Positions 9,152-21,066 of a stretch of DNA of 64,000 nt are shown here, piece after piece. The stretch covers positions 496,001 through 560,000 of the forward strand of contig NZ_VYKJ01000001.1 in the NCBI RefSeq assembly GCF_008710095.1, given 5' to 3'. The position numbers and the translations under genes are program-made. Source of the stretch: Affinibrenneria salicis (GTDB lineage Bacteria; Pseudomonadota; Gammaproteobacteria; Enterobacterales; Enterobacteriaceae). The number at the start of each line of letters is the position of its first letter. Position 1 is the first letter of the stretch. A model generated the notes under the pieces. The model was not told the DNA's origin, ran no database searches, and worked only from the letters and a program-made list of their open reading frames with translations.

Positions 9152-9760
9152 TTAGTTCCAGTCGCCATTGCGGATCACGCCCACCGCCAGCCCTTCGATC
9201 GAAAAGCTCTGCTGGCGTAGATCAACCACGATAGGGGAAAATTCGCTGTTTTCCGGCAGCAACTGCACAATGTTGCCCTGTTTCTTTAGCCGCTTCACCG
9301 TGACTTCATCTTCGATGCGCGCCACCACCACCTGGCCGTTATGCACATCCTGCGTTTTATGGACGGCCAGCAAATCGCCGTCCATAATGCCGATATCCTT
9401 CATCGACATACCGCTAACGCGCAGCAGGAAATCCGCGCCCGGCCGGAACATGGACGGATCCACCTGATAGTGCCCTTCAATGTGCTGCTGAGCCAGCAGC
9501 GGTTCGCCCGCCGCCACGCGGCCAATCAGCGGCAAACCGTTTTCTTCTTCCATCAGCAGGCGAATGCCGCGCGAAGCGCCGGAGACAATCTCAATCACAC
9601 CTTTGCGCGCCAGCGCTTTTAAATGCTCTTCTGCCGCGTTTGGCGAACGGAACCCCAGCTGCTGAGCGATTTCGGCACGGGTTGGCGGCATTCCCGTCTG
9701 CGCTAAGTGATCGCGAATCAGCTCGTAAACCTGCAGCTGCCTGGCCGTTAATGCTTTCAT
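9152..9760 (-). CDS. lexA: SOS repressor LexA
   Basis: LexA represses SOS genes and cleaves itself when stimulated by RecA-ssDNA. The 202-residue product is the usual length. The N-terminal winged helix spans about 1-70. The Ala84-Gly85 cleavage site is in RVAAGEPLL, and the catalytic Ser119 (VSGMSM) and Lys156 (TVKRLKK) are at the same numbers as in E. coli. The open frame extends upstream to 9976, but the start at 9760 (MKALTARQ) is supported by family length and by the LexA boxes directly upstream, which would otherwise lie inside the gene. dgkA lies upstream on the same strand. Confidence 0.97.
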   Translation of the reverse strand: MKALTARQLQVYELIRDHLAQTGMPPTRAEIAQQLGFRSPNAAEEHLKALARKGVIEIVSGASRGIRLLMEEENGLPLIGRVAAGEPLLAQQHIEGHYQVDPSMFRPGADFLLRVSGMSMKDIGIMDGDLLAVHKTQDVHNGQVVVARIEDEVTVKRLKKQGNIVQLLPENSEFSPIVVDLRQQSFSIEGLAVGVIRNGDWN

Positions 9761-9768
9761 TCCGCCCC

Positions 9769-9805
9769 CTGGTTGTTTATACAGTTTTGCTGTGAGTATA
9801 TACAG
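9769..9805 (-). promoter_or_regulatory. Two LexA (SOS) boxes in the lexA promoter
   Basis: On the plus strand CTGTGAGTATATACAG (9790-9805) is a perfect CTGT-N8-ACAG SOS box. A second box, CTGGTTGTTTATACAG (9769-9784), has one changed end base. This double-box layout, 5 bp apart, matches the autoregulated lexA promoter of E. coli. Confidence 0.93.
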
Positions 9806-9869
9806 GTAAAACAGAATTGGAAACTGCGAGATGAATAAACGCTGGTTTTTTATTATATTTTGCCGGCAG

Positions 9870-10235
9870 TCATGCAAAATTTGACCAAAGGATGCTGAGC
9901 CAGACAACCAGCGCCAGCAGGATGGCGACGAAGACGGCGGCCGAGCCGATATCCTTCGCCCTGCCGGACAATTCATGCCGTTCCATTCCGATGCGATCGA
10001 CCACCGCCTCTATCGCGCTATTCAGCAGTTCCATCAACACAATCAGCGCCACGGAAAGGATCAGCAACAGCCGTTCGACGACGGACACATCCAGCCACAG
10101 CGCCACCGCCACCGCCGCGATCAGCAGCAGCACCTCCTGGCGAAAAGCCGCCTCATACCGCCACGCCAGCCTCAGCCCCTGCAGAGAATAGCCGGTGGCC
10201 TTAATGATGCGGGTTAGTCCGGTTGCCTTATTCAT
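9870..10235 (-). CDS. dgkA: Diacylglycerol kinase DgkA
   Basis: DgkA phosphorylates diacylglycerol in the inner membrane, recycling the lipid left after membrane-derived oligosaccharide synthesis. The 121-residue product has three membrane helices and the family signature [15 protein letters not shown] containing the catalytic glutamates. I chose the ATG at 10235 ([10 protein letters not shown]), with GGAAAA upstream, over the frame start at 10268 because homologues begin there. It is divergent from plsB, and lexA lies downstream on the same strand, as in E. coli. Confidence 0.95.
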   Translation of the reverse strand: MNKATGLTRIIKATGYSLQGLRLAWRYEAAFRQEVLLLIAAVAVALWLDVSVVERLLLILSVALIVLMELLNSAIEAVVDRIGMERHELSGRAKDIGSAAVFVAILLALVVWLSILWSNFA

Positions 10236-10362
10236 GTTTTTCCTTCCATTATCCACTTTCAGCCGCAATTTTAACGCAGCTTCGTTGTCTCATCTCAACA
10301 GATATCCAGCGCGCTTTCTGGTATCCTTGCCACGCATCGCTAACAAGAGGCTTCATGTTGTT

Positions 10363-12831
10363 ATGTCAGTCTGGCGTAAAATCTACTATAACTTATTGAA
10401 ATTACCACTAAAAACTTTAGTGAAAAGTAAGGTTATTCCCATCGATCCGGTTGGCGAATTAGGGCTGGATCCCAGCAAGCCAATTATTTATGTGCTGCCT
10501 TACAATTCCAAAGCGGATCTGCTCACATTGCGGACGCGCTGCCTGGCGCTGGATCTGCCCGATCCCCTGCAGCCGCTGTATATTGACGGGACGGAACTGC
10601 CCAGCCACGTGTTTATTAATGACGGGCCGCGCATTTTTCGCTATTACACGCCTGGGCTCGAGTCCGTAAAACTGTTTCACGATTATTTGGATCTGCACCG
10701 CAGCAACCCGGATCTTGATGTTCAGATGGTGCCGGTTTCCGTGATGTTCGGCCGTTCGCCGGGACGGGAAGGCACGCATCAGGCGCCGCATTTGCGCGTG
10801 CTCAACGGACTGCAAAAATTCTTCGCCATCCTGTGGCTGGGGCGCGACAGCTTTGTGCGTTTCTCCAGCCCGGTATCGCTGCGCTATATGGCGACCGAAC
10901 ACGGTACCGACAAAACCATCGCCCACAAGCTGGCGCGCGTCGCCCGTATGCACTTTGCCCGCCAGCGTCTGGCTGCCGTCGGGCCGCGTCTGCCGGTGCG
11001 TCAGGATCTGTTCAATAAACTGCTCGATTCGAAGGCGATTAAGAAGGCCGTCGAGGATGAGGCGCGCAGCAAGAAAATCTCTTATGAGAAAGCGCAGCAG
11101 AACGCCATCGCGCTGATGGAAGAGATCGCCGCCAACTTCTCCTATGAAGCCATACGGCTCTCCGACCGGGTATTGGGCTGGACGTGGAACCGCCTGTATC
11201 AGGGCCTGAACGTGCATAACGCCGAGCGGGTGCGTCAGCTGGCTCAGGATGGTCACGAGCTGGTCTATGTGCCCTGCCATCGCAGCCATATGGATTATCT
11301 GCTGCTGTCCTACGTGCTGTATCACCAGGGGCTGGTGCCGCCGCATATCGCCGCCGGCATTAACCTGAATTTCTGGCCGGCCGGGCCGATCTTCCGCCGT
11401 CTGGGGGCGTTTTTTATTCGCCGTACCTTTAAAGGCAATAAGCTCTACTCCACGATTTTTCGCGAGTATCTCGGCGAACTGTTCAGCCGCGGCTACTCGG
11501 TCGAATACTTTATGGAGGGCGGACGCTCGCGCACAGGTCGCCTGCTGGAGCCGAAAACCGGTACGCTGGCCATGACTCTCCAGGCCATGCTGCGCGGCGG
11601 CACGCGTCCGATCACGCTGATCCCGATCTACATCGGCTATGAGCACGTGATGGAAGTAGCGACTTACGCCAAAGAACTGCGCGGCGCGACAAAAGAAAAA
11701 GAAGGTTTTCTGCAAATGGTGCGCGGCTTACGTAAGCTGCGCAACCTCGGTCAGGGCTACGTCAACTTCGGCGAACCGTTGCCGCTGATGACCTGGCTCA
11801 ACCAGCGCGTACCGCAATGGCGCGACGCCATCGACCCCATCGAGGCGCAGCGGCCGGGCTGGTTGACGCCAACCGTGCAGGAAATCGCCGGCGATATCAT
11901 GGTGCGGATCAACAAAGCCGCCGCCGCCAACGCCATGAATCTGTGTTCCACCGCGCTGCTGGCTTCCCGTCAGCGCGCGCTGACGCGCGAACAGTTGCTG
12001 GAGCAGCTGGATTGTTATCTGCAACTCCTGCGCAATGTGCCCTACAGCCCGGATGTCACCGCGCCGGATAAGACCCCGGCAGAGCTGCTGGAACATGCGC
12101 TCAGTATGAACAAGTTCGAAGCGGAGAAGGACAATATCGGCGATATTATCCTGCTGCCGCGCGAACAGGCCGTACTGATGACCTACTACCGCAATAACAT
12201 CCACCACCTGCTGGTGCTGCCCTCTCTGCTGGCCAGCATCATCATCCACTATCGTCGGGTGAAGGTGGACGAACTGATCCGCCAGGTTACGCTGATCTAT
12301 CCGATGCTGCAGGGCGAGCTGTTCCTGCACTACAGCAAGGATCAACTGCCGGAAGTGCTGACCGCGCTGGCGCAGGAACTGACCCGCCAGCAACTGGTAT
12401 ATGACAAAGACGGCGAGCTGGTGTTGAATCCGGCGCGCATTCGTACGCTGCAGCTGCTGGCGGCCGGCGTCAGGGAAACGCTGCAGCGCTATGCCATCAC
12501 GCTTTCGCTGCTCGGCGCCAACCCCGGCATTAACCGCGGCGCGCTGGAAAAAGAGAGCCGCATCCTGGCGCAACGTTTATCCGTTCTGCACGGCATCAAC
12601 GCACCGGAGTTTTTCGATAAGGCGGTATTTTCAAGTCTGGTGGCGACGCTGCGTAATGAAGGCTATATCAGCGACAGCGGCGATGCGATTCAGGAAAAAA
12701 CGCGCGAGGCTTATGCCATTCTGAGCAACCTGATTACGCCGGAAATCAGGCTTACCATCGAAAGCGTTACCGCGCCGGACGAAAGCGACGGCGAAGAGGA
12801 CAAACAGGAAGACGCGCCGCCGTCGGCCTGA
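10363..12831 (+). CDS. plsB: Glycerol-3-phosphate 1-O-acyltransferase PlsB
   Basis: PlsB performs the first step of phospholipid synthesis, acylating glycerol-3-phosphate at position 1 at the inner membrane. The 822-residue product is close to the 807 of E. coli. The catalytic HX4D motif is H306 to D311 in PCHRSHMD, followed by the other acyltransferase blocks [24 protein letters not shown] and [13 protein letters not shown]. The open frame runs further upstream to 10195, but the start at 10363 ([10 protein letters not shown]) matches homologues and has AAGAGG upstream. The extra length is in an acidic C-terminal tail ([12 protein letters not shown]). Confidence 0.97.
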   Translation: MSVWRKIYYNLLKLPLKTLVKSKVIPIDPVGELGLDPSKPIIYVLPYNSKADLLTLRTRCLALDLPDPLQPLYIDGTELPSHVFINDGPRIFRYYTPGLESVKLFHDYLDLHRSNPDLDVQMVPVSVMFGRSPGREGTHQAPHLRVLNGLQKFFAILWLGRDSFVRFSSPVSLRYMATEHGTDKTIAHKLARVARMHFARQRLAAVGPRLPVRQDLFNKLLDSKAIKKAVEDEARSKKISYEKAQQNAIALMEEIAANFSYEAIRLSDRVLGWTWNRLYQGLNVHNAERVRQLAQDGHELVYVPCHRSHMDYLLLSYVLYHQGLVPPHIAAGINLNFWPAGPIFRRLGAFFIRRTFKGNKLYSTIFREYLGELFSRGYSVEYFMEGGRSRTGRLLEPKTGTLAMTLQAMLRGGTRPITLIPIYIGYEHVMEVATYAKELRGATKEKEGFLQMVRGLRKLRNLGQGYVNFGEPLPLMTWLNQRVPQWRDAIDPIEAQRPGWLTPTVQEIAGDIMVRINKAAAANAMNLCSTALLASRQRALTREQLLEQLDCYLQLLRNVPYSPDVTAPDKTPAELLEHALSMNKFEAEKDNIGDIILLPREQAVLMTYYRNNIHHLLVLPSLLASIIIHYRRVKVDELIRQVTLIYPMLQGELFLHYSKDQLPEVLTALAQELTRQQLVYDKDGELVLNPARIRTLQLLAAGVRETLQRYAITLSLLGANPGINRGALEKESRILAQRLSVLHGINAPEFFDKAVFSSLVATLRNEGYISDSGDAIQEKTREAYAILSNLITPEIRLTIESVTAPDESDGEEDKQEDAPPSA

Positions 12832-12845
12832 TCCCTCATCCAGAC

Positions 12846-12870
12846 AGCGGCGAATCCGGGTTTCGCCGCT
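12846..12870. terminator. Bidirectional terminator between plsB and ubiA
   Basis: AGCGGCGAA (12846-12854) pairs with TTCGCCGCT (12862-12870) around a short loop, followed by a T/C-rich stretch on the plus strand. It sits between convergent plsB and ubiA. Confidence 0.6.
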
Positions 12871-12883
12871 GCTCCTTTCCAGT

Positions 12884-13777
12884 TCAGTAACCGAAGCCAT
12901 TGCCCTCAGGCAGACTGAGCAGAATACCGATAAACAACACCATACCCACGTAATTATTGTTGCGGAAAGCGAGGAAGCAGGCGTCGCGATCGCGCCCGGC
13001 GATCATCCGCTGCTGCCAGGCGAACAACCCGCCGGCCAACAGTATCGACCAGTAGTAAGGCGCGCCCAGATCGGTAAGGTAGCCCAGCCACAGCATCAGC
13101 AATAGCGTGGCAAACTGCAACAGCCCGATAATCACTGTATCGAAGCGGCCGAATAGAATCGCAGTGGACTTTACGCCGATTTTTAAGTCATCGTCGCGAT
13201 CGACCATGGCGTACTGGGTATCGTAGGCGACGGTCCAGCACAAATAGGCCAGAAACATGATCCAGCAGCTTAGCGGCAGGCTCTCGCTCACGGCGGAAAA
13301 CGCCATCGGGATCGACCAGCCGAAGGCCGCGCCCAGCACCAGCTGCGGCAGATGGCTGACGCGCTTCATAAACGGATAGATCCACGCCAGCCCCAGCCCG
13401 GCCACTGATAGCCAGATAGTCATCGTATTCAGCGTCAGCACCAAACCGAACGACAACAGGACAAGTATGATAAACAACACCTTCGCCGACTTCTCGCTCA
13501 CCTCGCCGCTGGGCAGCGGCCGCTGCGCCGTGCGCTTAACGTGTCCATCGAAGTGGCGATCGGCATAGTCGTTAATCACGCAGCCCGCGGCGCGCATCAG
13601 AAAGACGCCGGCGACAAACACCAGCAGCACCCAGTTGCCGGGCCTGCCGAGCCCGGCCAGCCACAGCGCCCACAGCGTAGGCCACAGCAGCAGCATCGAG
13701 CCAATCGGCTTATCAATACGCATCAAACGGCAATATGCCTGCCATTTACTGGCCGCAATACTTCTCTCCAACGCCAT
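12884..13777 (-). CDS. ubiA: 4-hydroxybenzoate polyprenyltransferase UbiA
   Basis: UbiA attaches the octaprenyl chain to 4-hydroxybenzoate in ubiquinone synthesis, in the inner membrane. The 297-residue product has eight or nine hydrophobic segments and both aspartate-rich motifs: NDYADRHFD near residue 71 and [13 protein letters not shown] near residue 190. The ATG at 13777 (MALERSI) has GAGGAG 5 nt upstream and is preferred to the frame start at 13822, which lies inside ubiC. It begins 7 nt after the ubiC stop, so ubiCA is an operon. Confidence 0.96.
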   Translation of the reverse strand: MALERSIAASKWQAYCRLMRIDKPIGSMLLLWPTLWALWLAGLGRPGNWVLLVFVAGVFLMRAAGCVINDYADRHFDGHVKRTAQRPLPSGEVSEKSAKVLFIILVLLSFGLVLTLNTMTIWLSVAGLGLAWIYPFMKRVSHLPQLVLGAAFGWSIPMAFSAVSESLPLSCWIMFLAYLCWTVAYDTQYAMVDRDDDLKIGVKSTAILFGRFDTVIIGLLQFATLLLMLWLGYLTDLGAPYYWSILLAGGLFAWQQRMIAGRDRDACFLAFRNNNYVGMVLFIGILLSLPEGNGFGY

Positions 13778-13784
13778 TTTCTCC

Positions 13785-14321
13785 TCAGAATGCTGATTTA
13801 TCAGTCCGGTCCGCGGCCGCATAAACGGGGGCTTCAGGTAAAAAGAGTTCGGTCAACAACAGGGGGTTACCGGACAGACGCAGCCTTGATCGACGCGCCC
13901 ACAGACCGCCGTGGCTGCCGATGTGGATGTAGTCCCGCTCCGGGCTCCGTTTGTTAAACAGATAACGCCCCAGCGGCACCGAGCCGATTTCGGTCAACGC
14001 CCGCTGCGCGCCGGAAAGCGTCTGCGACGGCACCAGCGTGCGGCCGAACAGCCACGGCGTTTCATCGCCGTACAGCACCACTTCACGCAGCCAGTAGCGC
14101 TCGCTGGCGGGCAGTTGCTCGCACTCATCGCCCAGCGACGGCGGCGCGACATATCCCTCGCGGCACAGCCTGACGCTGACCCGGCTGCAGTGTTGCTCGA
14201 GCCGCTGCGTCATTGACCCCTTTTCCATCAACCAGTCAAGCAGGGCGACGGGCAACGAGGACGGCGGCTGCGACAACCATTGGACGGCGTGCAGAATTGC
14301 CAGCGACTGCTCAGACATCAT
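13785..14321 (-). CDS. ubiC: Chorismate pyruvate-lyase UbiC
   Basis: UbiC converts chorismate to 4-hydroxybenzoate and pyruvate, the committed step of ubiquinone synthesis, and feeds UbiA encoded just downstream. The 178-residue product shows the conserved [20 protein letters not shown] block and the LGRYLF motif. It begins ATGATG; the second ATG (14318) is also possible. It is somewhat longer than the 165 residues of E. coli because of a C-terminal extension ([15 protein letters not shown]). Confidence 0.93.
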   Translation of the reverse strand: MMSEQSLAILHAVQWLSQPPSSLPVALLDWLMEKGSMTQRLEQHCSRVSVRLCREGYVAPPSLGDECEQLPASERYWLREVVLYGDETPWLFGRTLVPSQTLSGAQRALTEIGSVPLGRYLFNKRSPERDYIHIGSHGGLWARRSRLRLSGNPLLLTELFLPEAPVYAAADRTDKSAF

Positions 14322-14500
14322 CCTTACCCCGTCTCAGGTCTTTCGTAAATAAAGTAACAGTCCAGTATTGTAGCGCAGAATAGCAATTCTATAACACGTC
14401 AGGTACGAATTGATGACGCGCGAACGCGCATATTCACCGCGTGCGGCGCGCGTTACGACAGGCAGGAAGGGCAGAAGGTCCCGGCGGGCGTTGCGGGTTC
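14322..14500. other. ubiCA upstream region
   Basis: Between the ubiC start and the groEL terminator there is no gene. The AT-rich part at 14338-14400 probably holds the ubiC promoter. Confidence 0.4.
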
Positions 14501-14535
14501 AAAAAAAAGCAATCCGGCCTGAAAGGCCGGATTGC
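14501..14535 (-). terminator. groEL rho-independent terminator
   Basis: GCAATCCGGCCT and AGGCCGGATTGC (14509-14535) form a perfect 12-bp stem with a 3-nt loop, followed on the minus strand by eight T residues (14501-14508). It lies about 85 bp downstream of groEL. Confidence 0.93.
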
Positions 14536-14619
14536 TATAGAGACAGTCGGGTTGCGGCGCGCAACCGGCAGAGTATCAACGATACCCGGTCGACACGGCG
14601 CGCAACCGGCCGGCCGGCA

Positions 14620-16311
<1,692 letters not shown>

Positions 16312-16322
16312 TTACACGTGGA

Positions 16323-16729
<407 letters not shown>

Positions 16730-16825
16730 GGAGAAAATAAATTTTTTTTGCCCCAGGGCGGACTTTAGTGGGAAAGGATAAAAATAATCATTAAATTTCA
16801 TATAGATAAATAATCTACTTGTTTT

Positions 16826-17308
16826 TCATTGCCGATCATTTTTTTCGTCGCTCGGGGGCAGATCCTCCAGACGGTCGGCGCCGCGGTCCTTACGCTGGTA
16901 CTCGCCCTCGAAGGTCTGGCCGCTCTCCGGCCCTGCGCCCGGTCTGCCGCGCCACAGATGCAGATGCGGCAACAGTTTCAGCGTCAACGATTTCTGTACC
17001 GGCGGCAGCAACAATAACAGCCCCAGGAAATCGGTGAAAAAACCCGGTACCAACAGCAGAAAACCCGCCAGAACCAGAGAAACGCTTTTCACCATTTCGG
17101 CCGCCGGGCTTTCGCCCGCTTCGATTTTCTGCTGCATCTGCACAAAGGTTTTTACGCCCTGATTGCGCACCAGCGATACCCCCACGCAAGAGGTAAACAC
17201 CACCAGCAGCAACGTGATCGCCACGCCGAACACCTCAGCTACGCTGATAAACAGCGATATTTCGACGTAGGCCAAAAGAAAAAGTAATAATAAGGGTAAC
17301 CAGCGCAC
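16826..17308 (-). CDS. fxsA: Membrane protein FxsA
   Basis: FxsA is a small inner-membrane protein whose overexpression relieves F-plasmid exclusion of phage T7. The 160-residue product has three hydrophobic segments and the conserved TSCVGVSLVRNQG and LVPGFFTDFLGLLLLLPPVQ blocks. I chose the GTG at 17308 (VRWLPLLLL), with AGGAG 6 nt upstream, because homologues begin MRWLP; the open frame itself starts at 17332. It sits between groES and aspA, as in E. coli. Confidence 0.92.
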   Translation of the reverse strand: MRWLPLLLLFLLAYVEISLFISVAEVFGVAITLLLVVFTSCVGVSLVRNQGVKTFVQMQQKIEAGESPAAEMVKSVSLVLAGFLLLVPGFFTDFLGLLLLLPPVQKSLTLKLLPHLHLWRGRPGAGPESGQTFEGEYQRKDRGADRLEDLPPSDEKNDRQ

Positions 17309-17829
17309 CGGATTCTCCTGTTGAATAATCAATCGGTTCCGTCATCCTGCGGACGGCGGAGCGGACGTCTTTACACCGTGCGCTCAGTCACTGCGGCGAC
17401 GTTGTTTACCGACGTCGCCATCCGGTAAAATCTTCCGGGCATCGCGATTGATTACTATCATGTTAAAAAACAGAACTGCGTCGCCATTCAACCAACGATA
17501 GCACCGGATATGGGAGCCTCGCCAGAAGCCGGAGGCAGATGACAACTCCGGACGCGTTCATTACTGACTGATGAAATGGTTACGCCGGCAGCGGATTTCA
17601 AGCCTGCGTCTCCTTTTTCGACATTTCTTTACTCGTGACTACTATCACAAATCGTTTATCTCGCGCCGGACGAAAATCGATAAAGTGATCCATATTACTC
17701 TATTTTTATATTTGCAGCATATCATGTCAGCAATAGCAAAGTTGTATGGTCAAACATCTGGTTATTCGGGTTAACTGTAATACAATTCAACAAATTTACC
17801 CCCGTCGGCTGCTGAAAGAGAAGGCTCTC
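17309..17829. other. fxsA-aspA divergent intergenic region
   Basis: About 520 bp without a supportable gene. It contains the candidate CRP site and the aspA promoter region, which becomes AT-rich after 17640. Confidence 0.5.
17634..17649 (+). promoter_or_regulatory. Candidate CRP site upstream of aspA
   Basis: CGTGACTACTATCACA matches the CRP pattern TGTGA-N6-TCACA with one changed base. It lies about 180 bp before the aspA start. aspA is CRP-activated in E. coli, so the site is plausible; no transcription start is known. Confidence 0.55.
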
Positions 17830-19266
17830 ATGTCAAATAACGTTCGTATTGAAGAAGACCTGTTAGGTACGCGCGAAGTTCCCGCAGACGCTTACTATGG
17901 AATCCATACTTTGCGCGCTATAGAAAACTTTTATATCAGTAACAGTAAAATCAGCGATATCCCGGAGTTTGTGCGCGGCATGGTCATGGTAAAAAAAGCC
18001 GCGGCGCTGGCCAATAAAGAACTGCAGACCATTCCGCGTAAAATTGCCGATGTCATTATCAGAGCCTGCGACGAGGTGCTGAATAACGGCAAATGTATGG
18101 ACCAGTTCCCAATCGACGTATTCCAGGGCGGCGCGGGCACCTCGGTTAATATGAATACCAACGAGGTGCTGGCCAATATCGGCCTGGAGCTGATGGGGCG
18201 CCAGAAAGGCGAATATCAGTACCTGAACCCCAACGATCACCTGAACAAATGCCAGTCCACCAACGACGCCTATCCAACCGGTTTTCGCATCGCGGTTTAC
18301 GCCTCCATTTTGAAACTCATCGAAGCCATTACTCAATTGAGCAACGGCTTCGAGCGCAAGGCTCAGGCGTTTGAAAATATTCTGAAGATGGGGCGCACCC
18401 AGCTGCAGGACGCCGTACCGATGACATTGGGGCAGGAATTCCACGCTTTTAATGTGCTGCTGAAAGAAGAAAATAAAAATCTGCTGCACATTGCCGAACT
18501 ACTGCTGGAAGTCAACCTGGGCGCGACGGCGATCGGCACGCGCCTGAACACGCCGGACGGCTACCAGCAACTGGCGGTAAAAAAACTGGCGGAAGTCAGC
18601 AACCTGCCTTGCGTGCCGGCGGAAGACCTGATTGAAGCCACTTCGGACTGCGGCGCTTACGTGATGGTGCACAGCGCACTGAAGCGGCTGGCGGTCAAGC
18701 TGTCGAAAATCTGTAATGACCTGCGCCTGCTCTCCTCCGGCCCGCGTGCCGGTCTGAATGAAATCAACCTGCCCGAACTGCAGGCCGGTTCATCGATTAT
18801 GCCCGCCAAAGTGAACCCGGTAGTGCCGGAAGTGGTCAATCAGGTGTGCTTTAAGGTCATTGGCAACGATGTGTGCGTCACGATGGCGTCCGAAGCCGGC
18901 CAGCTGCAGCTCAACGTCATGGAGCCGGTCATCGGCCAGGCGCTGTTTGAATCGATCCATATTCTGACCAACGCCTGTTATAACCTGCTGGAGAAATGCG
19001 TTAACGGCATTAGCGCGAATAAAGACGTCTGCGAAGCCTACGTATTCAACTCCATCGGCATCGTCACCTATCTGAACCCGTTCATCGGGCATCACAATGG
19101 CGATATTGTCGGCAGAATCTGCGCCGAAACCGGCAAAAGCGTACGGGAAGTCGTACTGGAGCGGGGTCTGCTCACCGAATCCGAACTGGACGACATCTTT
19201 TCGGTGCAAAACCTGATGCACCCGGCCTATAAGGCCAAACGTTATACCGACGAAAGCGAACAATAA
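17830..19266 (+). CDS. aspA: Aspartate ammonia-lyase AspA
   Basis: AspA converts L-aspartate to fumarate and ammonia, feeding anaerobic fumarate respiration together with DcuA downstream. The 478-residue product matches the usual length. The superfamily signature [11 protein letters not shown] lies at residues 320-330, and the TS, TNDAYPT and [10 protein letters not shown] blocks are present. The start at 17830 ([10 protein letters not shown]) is preceded by GAGAAGGC and matches homologues; the frame extends to 17746. The last 138 bases of this gene (from 19129) lie in the large inverted repeat, because the right arm reaches the window end inside a second copy. Confidence 0.97.
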   Translation: MSNNVRIEEDLLGTREVPADAYYGIHTLRAIENFYISNSKISDIPEFVRGMVMVKKAAALANKELQTIPRKIADVIIRACDEVLNNGKCMDQFPIDVFQGGAGTSVNMNTNEVLANIGLELMGRQKGEYQYLNPNDHLNKCQSTNDAYPTGFRIAVYASILKLIEAITQLSNGFERKAQAFENILKMGRTQLQDAVPMTLGQEFHAFNVLLKEENKNLLHIAELLLEVNLGATAIGTRLNTPDGYQQLAVKKLAEVSNLPCVPAEDLIEATSDCGAYVMVHSALKRLAVKLSKICNDLRLLSSGPRAGLNEINLPELQAGSSIMPAKVNPVVPEVVNQVCFKVIGNDVCVTMASEAGQLQLNVMEPVIGQALFESIHILTNACYNLLEKCVNGISANKDVCEAYVFNSIGIVTYLNPFIGHHNGDIVGRICAETGKSVREVVLERGLLTESELDDIFSVQNLMHPAYKAKRYTDESEQ

Positions 19267-19304
19267 CCGCCGGCATCAATCCGGGGCCGGCATCCTGATG
19301 CAGA

Positions 19305-19341
19305 GCCGCGCGTCGTCCTGTTGAACAATACGACGCGCGGC
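19305..19341 (+). terminator. aspA terminator-like hairpin
   Basis: GCCGCGCGTCGT (19305-19316) pairs perfectly with ACGACGCGCGGC (19330-19341) around 13 nt, about 40 bp after aspA. No clear T-run follows, so it may be a transcript-stabilising stem instead of a terminator. Confidence 0.6.
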
Positions 19342-19632
19342 CCCTTCATCGGCCCCATGACACGGCGCCGCGGTGAATCCCCGGGCCGGACGACAAAGCC
19401 TGTGCGTCTGCAATCTGCGGTATGACGGGTATCAATATTCAGGCACGCAGTTCATATGAATCGCGTGCCTTTTATTTATCTGAAAGAAAGCGCTATCCCC
19501 CATGGGGTTCGGGTTGCGGCAAGGCGTACGCCGGGCGGCAACCGATTTACAGGGCAAAGCCGGCGCGCCGGCGGCCTGAAAGCTAACGGGGACAAATCTT
19601 TTCCATGGTTACCCTATATAAGGAGCACGAAG

Positions 19633-20934
19633 ATGCTTACCACAGAATTGATTATCGTATTACTCGCTATTTATCTCGGCGCCCGTCTGGGCGGCATCGG
19701 TATTGGTCTCGCCGGCGGGTTGGGTGTGCTGGTGCTCACCCTCGGCACGCAGATGAAACCCGGCGTCATTCCTTTCGACGTGATTCAAATCATTATGTCC
19801 GTCATTGCCGCTATCGCCGCCATGCAGGTCGCCGGCGGAATGGACTATCTGGTCAGCCTGGCGGAAAAACTGCTGCGCCGCCAGCCGAAATACGTCACCT
19901 TTCTCGCCCCGCTCGTCACCTGGTTTATGACCCTGCTGGCCGGCACCGGCCATACCGCCTTTTCGACGCTGCCGGTGATCGCCGAAGTCGCCAAAGAACA
20001 AGGCATTCGCCCTTCGCGCCCGCTGTCTATCGCCGTGGTCGCCTCGCAGATTGCGATTACCGCTTCGCCCATTTCCGCCGCCGTGGTATTTGTCGCCGGG
20101 ATACTGGAGCCGCACGGCGTGAGCTATCTCATGCTGCTCGGCATTTGTATCCCCACCACCCTGGCGGCGGTGCTGCTGACGGCCATCGTGACCAACTTCC
20201 TCGGCAAAGATCTGAAGGACGACGAGGTCTATCAGGCGCGCCTCGCCAAAGGCGAAGTGGCGCTGCGCAAAAGCACGCTGCTGGACATAAAACCCGCCGC
20301 CAGGCGTTCGGTCTTGCTGTTCGTCGTCGGGATCGTGGCCGTCGTGCTCTACGCCACCGCGATTAGCGAGACGGTCGGCTTAATTCAAAATCCGGTTCTC
20401 CCGCGCAATGAAGCCATCGTAGTCTTCATGCTGACCATCGCCACGCTGATTTGCCTGTGTTGTCGGGTGGATACCGGACAGATCCTTTCCGCCAGTACCT
20501 TCAAATCCGGCATGAGCGCCTGCGTATGCGTGATGGGCGTGGCGTGGCTGGGGGATACCTTCGTGAAGGCCCATATCGCGGATATTCAGGCCACTGCGGG
20601 CACGCTGCTGCAAACCTATCCGTGGATGCTGTCCATCGTGCTGTTTTTCGCCGCCATGCTGCTGTACTCGCAGGCCGCCACCGCCAAAGCGCTGATGCCG
20701 GCGGCGCTGATGCTGGGCGTATCGCCGGTTACCGCCGTGGCCTCTTTCGCGGCGGTGTCGGCGCTGTTTGTGCTGCCGACCTACCCGACGCTGCTGGCCG
20801 CCGTTGAGATGGACGACACCGGCTCAACCCGCATCGGCAAGTTCGTGTTTAATCACTCATTCCTGATCCCCGGCGTGCTGGCCATCGCGCTGGCCGTTAT
20901 ATTCGGCTTTATCCTCGGCAATCTGGTGCTGTAA
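19633..20934 (+). CDS. dcuA: Anaerobic C4-dicarboxylate transporter DcuA
   Basis: DcuA exchanges aspartate, fumarate, malate and succinate across the inner membrane; paired with AspA it supplies fumarate for respiration and nitrogen from aspartate. The 433-residue product has the length of E. coli DcuA and about ten hydrophobic segments, with the conserved LTTELIIVLLAIYLGARLGG start. The frame extends to 19456, but the ATG at 19633 has AAGGAG 7 nt upstream and gives the family N-terminus. It follows aspA as in E. coli. Confidence 0.96.
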   Translation: MLTTELIIVLLAIYLGARLGGIGIGLAGGLGVLVLTLGTQMKPGVIPFDVIQIIMSVIAAIAAMQVAGGMDYLVSLAEKLLRRQPKYVTFLAPLVTWFMTLLAGTGHTAFSTLPVIAEVAKEQGIRPSRPLSIAVVASQIAITASPISAAVVFVAGILEPHGVSYLMLLGICIPTTLAAVLLTAIVTNFLGKDLKDDEVYQARLAKGEVALRKSTLLDIKPAARRSVLLFVVGIVAVVLYATAISETVGLIQNPVLPRNEAIVVFMLTIATLICLCCRVDTGQILSASTFKSGMSACVCVMGVAWLGDTFVKAHIADIQATAGTLLQTYPWMLSIVLFFAAMLLYSQAATAKALMPAALMLGVSPVTAVASFAAVSALFVLPTYPTLLAAVEMDDTGSTRIGKFVFNHSFLIPGVLAIALAVIFGFILGNLVL

Positions 20935-20941
20935 GCCACTG

Positions 20942-20972
20942 GCCGAACGGCGCCGCCCGCGCGCCGTTCGGC
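20942..20972 (+). terminator. dcuA terminator hairpin
   Basis: GCCGAACGGCGC (20942-20953) pairs perfectly with GCGCCGTTCGGC (20961-20972) in a 12-bp stem, followed by TTTCCCT. It lies just after the dcuA stop and separates dcuA from dsbD. Confidence 0.8.
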
Positions 20973-21066
20973 TTTCCCTGACGCCAAACCAGGGTATAGT
21001 ATGCCGGTCTCTGTTTCCGTAAACGGACATCGACCCGTTTGATGTTTTCACTGGTGACGCTCTGCC

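Noticed and set aside
10459..11715. Open frame of 418 codons antisense to plsB
   Set aside because: It is antisense to a conserved enzyme with all motifs intact; no start signal or family is recognised.
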